The position numbers and the translations under genes are program-made. Under the pieces are notes generated by a model. That model was not told the origin of the DNA and did no database searches. It was given only the letters and a program-made list of their open reading frames with translations. Of a stretch of 10,470 nt of DNA, positions 6,424-10,470 are shown in pieces. This stretch comes from Acanthamoeba lenticulata. Its lineage: Eukaryota > Discosea > Longamoebia > Acanthamoebidae. Location: NCBI GenBank assembly GCA_002179805.1, contig NAVB01002032.1, positions 1-10,470 on the forward strand, given 5' to 3'. Numbering within the stretch: the stretch's first letter is position 1; every line of letters starts with the position of its first letter.

Positions 6424-8154
6424 ATGTACGCCCTCAAGGCCATCTTCCGCCCACGCAAGACACAGACTACAGGAGTACTTTCCTCCCTGTCCGCCTCGTG
6501 ATTTTGGATGTGAATTTTGTTGTCTGTTGGTTGATGATTGCCCTTTTGACACCATATCACCTCTTGGCAAAACAAAAGAGCGAGGCGAAGTCGTGGGTGC
6601 GGGTGGAACAGGATGCCGAATGCTGGATTCTGCAACGGCTGCCACCCGAGCTACTCGACCTCATCTTCCACTTTTTGCTCACCGGCCCGGCCACTGAGCA
6701 GGTGCGCGACGTGTCCGCCTGGTGCCTCACCTGCGCGGCCTTTCGCGACCTGTGCGACGACGAGACGCGCTGCCGCCTGCGCTGCCTGACCGCCTATCCG
6801 GCGCTCTTCACGCTCGCGCTGGCGCCCGTCTATGGCGGCCCGCCCGGCGAACCCGCCAGCACCTTGACCACCTCAACGACCTCTTCTTCCACCACTTCGC
6901 CGTCATCATCATCATCATCCTCTTCCTTATCGTCGTCGCTGCTGCGACGGCGCTCCTCTCGAGCGCCGCCGCGGCTGACGTGGCGCCAGCGCGTCGAGCT
7001 GCTGGCCTACCTGCCGGAGCGCGTCGTCCTGTGCGAGAGCGACCGCCAGGCGCTGGGCCTCGCCAAGCTGGCCCACGGGGCCGGCGGCGGTGGTGTCGTC
7101 GGCAGCGGCGCGGCCAACGCGCTCCTCAAGCACATCTTCCGGCGCGAGGAGGACGACCTCGACCAGGTCGTCGACAGCGTCGACGCCAAGTCCGGCCGCC
7201 ACCACACCAACCAGAGCGGCCAAGTCAACAACCTGCACGCCGACCAGCCCTTCCTCACCACGCACGAGCTCGCGCTCTCGAGCGTCTTTGACGCCTCCGC
7301 CGCCACCGATGGAAGCGACGGCCACTATAACTACAACGGTGAAGGCGATGGTGATGATGAGGGTGATGATGACGACGATAGCGTCGAGGAGGCTTGGTGC
7401 GTGGGCGCGGCCGCGGGCGAGCGGCGGCGCCAGCGGCGGGCGCAGTTTCTCGAGGCCTTTCTGTACCGGGGCGTCGATTACTTTGAGATGACGGTGGTCA
7501 ACAACCTCGTCTGCTGGAACCGGGCCGTGGCCATCGCCCTCGCGCAGTACTTTGACAGCATGACCTTCCTCGGCTGGACCGCCGACACCATCGCGTATCA
7601 CTCGGACGACGGCACCATCCGCGGCGGCGGCGTACTCCTCCTCCTTCCCCATTCCCCGTTGATGACGACGTCGTCGCATGTTGGCGCCGCCGACTCACAT
7701 CACATGAGGTGCAGGACAAAGTGCATCGGTTCGAGATCTTCAGCACGGGCGCGGTGGTCGGCTGCGGCATCGACTGGGACGCCGAGGAGGTGTTCTTTGT
7801 GCTGAATCGCGCCGCACACGACTCGTCGGAGTGCACGGAGGTCCACGTCCAACGACGGGCCCTGGCGCGCAAGCCCTGGTTCCCTGCCATCGGTTCGTGG
7901 CGAAACTTCTCCCTCCCCCCCCCCAACCCGCTTGCTTGCTCAAGCTGATCGTCGTCGTCGTTGTCGTGGCTCACTTGTCGTGTGCTGCGGGAGCAGGATC
8001 GATGAGCAAGGACGACGCGCTGCAGGTGAACTTGGGCCAAGAGCCCTTCGTGTTCGACCTCAAGACCTTCATCCTCAAGAAGCGGGCGGGCGACTTGGCC
8101 GGCCTCGCTCGGGATCGCATCCGGGTTCATTGCGCCCCAATCCCCTCTGTCTAA
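6424..8154 (+). CDS. F-box and SPRY domain protein
   Basis: Preferred model: exons 6424-6474, 6579-7631, 7715-7892 and 7997-8154, giving 479 aa with all introns GT-AG and in phase. Residues 36-80 form an F-box (ILQRLPPELLDLIFHFLL...CLTCAAFRDLCDD). A long Ser/Thr-rich and acidic middle (SSSSSSSS near 125, GDGDDEGDDDDD near 290) follows. Residues 318-450 form a SPRY/B30.2 domain: DYFEMTV, FLGWTADTIAYHSDDG, STGAVVGCGIDWDAEEVFFV, WFPAIG and ALQVNLGQEPFVF. F-box plus SPRY suggests an SCF substrate receptor, with SPRY choosing the target, comparable in architecture to animal FBXO45, though the long linker differs. The N-terminus is uncertain: the frame is also open upstream of 6579 to an ATG at 6534 or 6285, but that stretch is AT-rich, while ATG 6424 (MYALKAIFRPRKTQTTG) has coding-like codons and a usable GTACTT donor. 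The next gene converges 203 bp away. Confidence 0.82.
7893..7996 (+). other. Third intron of the F-box/SPRY gene with C10 tract
   Basis: It runs from GTTCGT to GAGCAG and carries a 10-nt cytosine run (7915-7924) and several GTC triplets. Splicing joins WFPAI to GSMSKDDALQVNLG in phase 1 and completes the SPRY core, which supports it strongly. Confidence 0.8.
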
Positions 8155-8357
8155 AATCAACATGTGTTCTTCTTCTTTGGCAAACAACAAGCACGCCCGC
8201 ACGGTCGTCAAGACAGGACAAGCTTGGTTGGTTGGTTGTTGTGTTTTTCTTTTTGAGACAAAAAGCTAAGTACAGGCGTAAGGGAGCAAGAGGGAGGGGA
8301 GGAGGATATAAGCAACGAAGAGGGGAGGGCCAAGGTGGTCCACCCCGACAAAGCTCC
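8155..8357. other. Convergent intergenic gap
   Basis: 203 bp separate the stop codons of the F-box/SPRY gene and the pseudokinase. The gap holds three TTGG units (about 8224-8236) and a small stem-loop, CTTTTT-GAGAC-AAAAAG (8249-8265). No AATAAA is visible on either strand and no gene is supported. Confidence 0.6.
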
Positions 8358-10470
8358 TCAGGCGAAAAGGCCGGCGCAGTCCGTGTCGAGGAAGCGCTGG
8401 ACCTCCTTGTCCACGAGCGATGGGCCAAGAGCGTCGGGGCTCCGCCAGAGCTGTGGCCTCCTCAGCCGCATCTCCTCCAGCTTGGGGAGCGAAAAGAACG
8501 GGTGATTGAGCGCCTCCTCCGCCGAGATTCTGGATTTGTGGTGACGACGATGATGATGTCGTCAGTGCGGACGCCCACTTGACTGCGTAGCATCACCAAC
8601 AGCAACATCAACCCAAAAGGTACGGTACCGTTGGGCGGGATCAAAGGTGAGCATCTTGGAGAGGAGCTCCAGCACATGCTCGCGGGTATCGTCGTCCATC
8701 AGCTCGACAGAGCCGACGTCATGCAAGTCGATCAGGTCCTCGCCGGCCTCAGCCTCGTCCTCTTCCTCCTCCGCCCGGATCTCGCGCCGTCGCGTCGACT
8801 GTTTTCGGCCGCTACCACCACCACCACCACTGGCCCTTCGGCGCCGGCGCGCGGCGGCGGCCCGTCGCCTGAGGTCTTCGAAGCGCTGGTGGAGGGAGCG
8901 AGTCGGGTCGGCCTTGATGGCCTCGTGCTTGGTCAGCATGGGGAACCGCGCGAGCATGTCGCCCAGCGTCTCTCGGCAGTCCGTGTAGGAGAGCATCGTC
9001 ACCAGGATGTCGTCGTGGTCCGTCGCCCGTCCGACAAACAGGGGCTCCCTACAGTGCCCACACGTTAAAAAAAAAACGAGGCCTCATAACAACAAGAAGA
9101 AGATGATGAAGGAGAAGAACGAGGACGCACTTGAAGAGGATCTGGGCCATGATGCAGCCGCAGCTCCAGACGTCGGCCGCCTTCCAGTCCTCGTCGTCCA
9201 GGGACTTCTGGAGGTGCGGCGCCGTGAGGATGACCTCTGGCGCCCGGTAGCACAGGTAGGCCGATGGGGGCAGGATGTCTGTTTTTATGATTGTTGGCGG
9301 AGGAGATCATCATGTTAGCCATCACGAGTCGAGCCAAGAGACTGCCACGCGAGATGACGGATATCCGCGAGGGCGTACCAAAGGGCTTGCTCCGTAGATT
9401 GCGGGCCTTGCCCAGGGAGGTCAGCCAGATCCGCGCCTTCCCGTCGTGGCTGATCATGATCGACCGTGGCTGGATGTCCCTGTTCGTTGTGCGCGCGACG
9501 TCCATTTGGCGTTTTTGAGTTGGATTCATTCTCACACAACAACAACAACAACAACAACAAAACAGTTCAACTTACCGATGGACGATGTTGGCTGAGTGGA
9601 GGTAGGAGATTGTGAGCAGGAGCTGGTGCATGACCCATCGCAGCTGCACATGGCACGTGACGTTTGTCAGGACGTTTGAAGAATGTGCGGAATGCAGGAA
9701 TAGAGCAATGTGGGTGTGTACCTGGTCGATGTTGAGCGTGAGCCGCTCGAGGGCGTGGTCCAAGTCGTACTCGAAGAAGGGCAGCACCATGTAGACCTGG
9801 TTTGTGTTCTCGTCCCGCACCATGCCTTGGAAGAAAAGGAGAAAAAATGAGATACAATTATTATAACCAAAACAAAAAATAAAATGAGGAAAAAATGTAC
9901 CCTTGAGCTTGAGGAGGTTGGAGTGGGCCAAGTGGTAGTGGTACATCGCCTCGCGAAAGACCAACAAATCGGAGCTACGACTCTGCCCGCCGTAGGGCAG
10001 AAGCTTGAGGGCGACAACGTCGCCCTTCTCCTTCTCCACGGCCCGAAAGACGGGCGAGTCTCGCCGCGCGCCTCGGCGCTCCATCAACCTGTACTCTGTG
10101 CGCACAATTGTTCCCCCAAAGGGCTCGCGTAAGTCAACACCGCCTCTGGCCAAGCGCAGCCCAGCCCTCTGTGTTGGAATCTCGTCGTACTGTGGAAAGA
10201 GTGGACGAGCTTGCCCTTGGGGGTCGACGCGCCCCAGATCCACGAGAGGCCCCACGAGACGCTGGGGACGGGCAGGGGCACCGAGGGGAGGAAGTCCCAC
10301 ATGGACCACTTGGCCAGCTGCTCCTGCGTCTTGCGGGCCTCCTCCTGGAGGAGCTGCTGTTGGCGGAGAACGCGCTGGAGCTCGCCCTCAGTTTGGTTCT
10401 GTTTGCGATTGAGGGCGTCGATGTGGGCCCGGTTCTCCTGTTCGCGGCGGCGCATGAGGGCCTCACGCTC
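8358..10470 (-). CDS. MAPK-like (CMGC-type) pseudokinase, 5' end beyond the window
   Basis: Exons, minus strand: 10261-10470 (partial), 9901-10189, 9722-9825, 9576-9643, 9379-9479, 9131-9278, 8629-9048 and 8358-8529. All introns are GT-AG and phases agree; at least 503 residues are visible. The N-terminus is a charged helix/coiled coil (IDALNRKQNQTEGEL). The kinase fold follows: a glycine loop reduced to RRGARRDSPVFRAV, ATP-binding Lys in VVALKLL, alpha-C Glu in FREAMYHY, hinge VLPFFEYDL, catalytic-loop VHRDIQPRSIMI, WLTSLGKAR where DFG should be, YRAPEVIL, ADVWSCGCIMAQIL, and MLTFDPAQRISAEEALNHPFF. The lobe order and PLFVGR point to the CMGC/MAPK group. Loss of DFG Asp (SLG), the catalytic-loop Asn (Ser) and Lys (Gln) predicts weak or no phosphotransfer. 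No TxY activation motif is seen. A basic then acidic insert (RRRRRASGGGGGS... to AEEEEDEAEAGED) lies before alpha-H. The first splice (10190-10260) is uncertain. Confidence 0.85.
9534..9562. repeat. (CAA)n microsatellite in a pseudokinase intron
   Basis: About nine CAA/AAC triplets (TTG on the transcribed strand) lie in the intron 9480-9575, just downstream of the perfect donor GTAAGT. This is a simple repeat, likely polymorphic in length, with no coding role. Confidence 0.85.

Noticed and set aside
6927..7679. Minus-strand open frame of 250 codons
   Set aside because: Antisense shadow of the F-box/SPRY exon; it consists of low-complexity Val/Gly/Arg runs reflecting the sense repeats.
9534..9562. 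Possible CRISPR-like or tandem array
   Set aside because: Plain (CAA)n microsatellite without spacers, inside an intron of a eukaryotic gene.

Overview
The window looks like nuclear DNA of a free-living amoebozoan protist, most likely Acanthamoeba or a close relative. The reasons are GC-rich coding exons with strong C/G third positions, many short introns (about 59-114 nt) with GT-AG ends, very tight gene packing, and a mix of Sel1, F-box, SPRY, villin-headpiece, hybrid histidine kinase and MAPK-like kinase genes. The genus is inferred from style and content, not from a database match. All exon models were joined by hand from splice sites, reading phase and domain continuity.

Layout. Four genes run head-to-tail on the minus strand from about 5620 down to the left edge: a six-TM hybrid histidine kinase (3238-5620), a short coiled-coil/villin-headpiece protein (2380-3068), an F-box protein fused to a degenerate Ras/Rab-like domain with a CaaX tail (717-2252), and a Sel1-repeat protein cut by the left edge (1-625). 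The gaps between them are 169, 127 and 91 bp. A divergent region of about 0.8 kb with two inverted repeats and a TATA-like box (5621-6423) separates these from a plus-strand F-box/SPRY gene (6424-8154). A convergent minus-strand MAPK-like pseudokinase (8358 to beyond 10470) is cut at its 5' end by the right edge.

How the genes may relate. They encode signalling and adaptor proteins, and nothing shows that they form one pathway. Two are F-box proteins, which usually act as substrate receptors of SCF ubiquitin ligases. Two catalytic folds look disabled: the GTPase-like domain has a P-loop Lys to Arg change and no DxxG glycine, and the kinase has SLG in place of DFG and HRDIQPRS in place of HRDLKPxN. 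The most unusual item is the 325-residue F-box/pseudo-GTPase protein ending in a polybasic CVLS box, which would be a membrane-tethered ubiquitin-ligase adaptor if the gene model holds.
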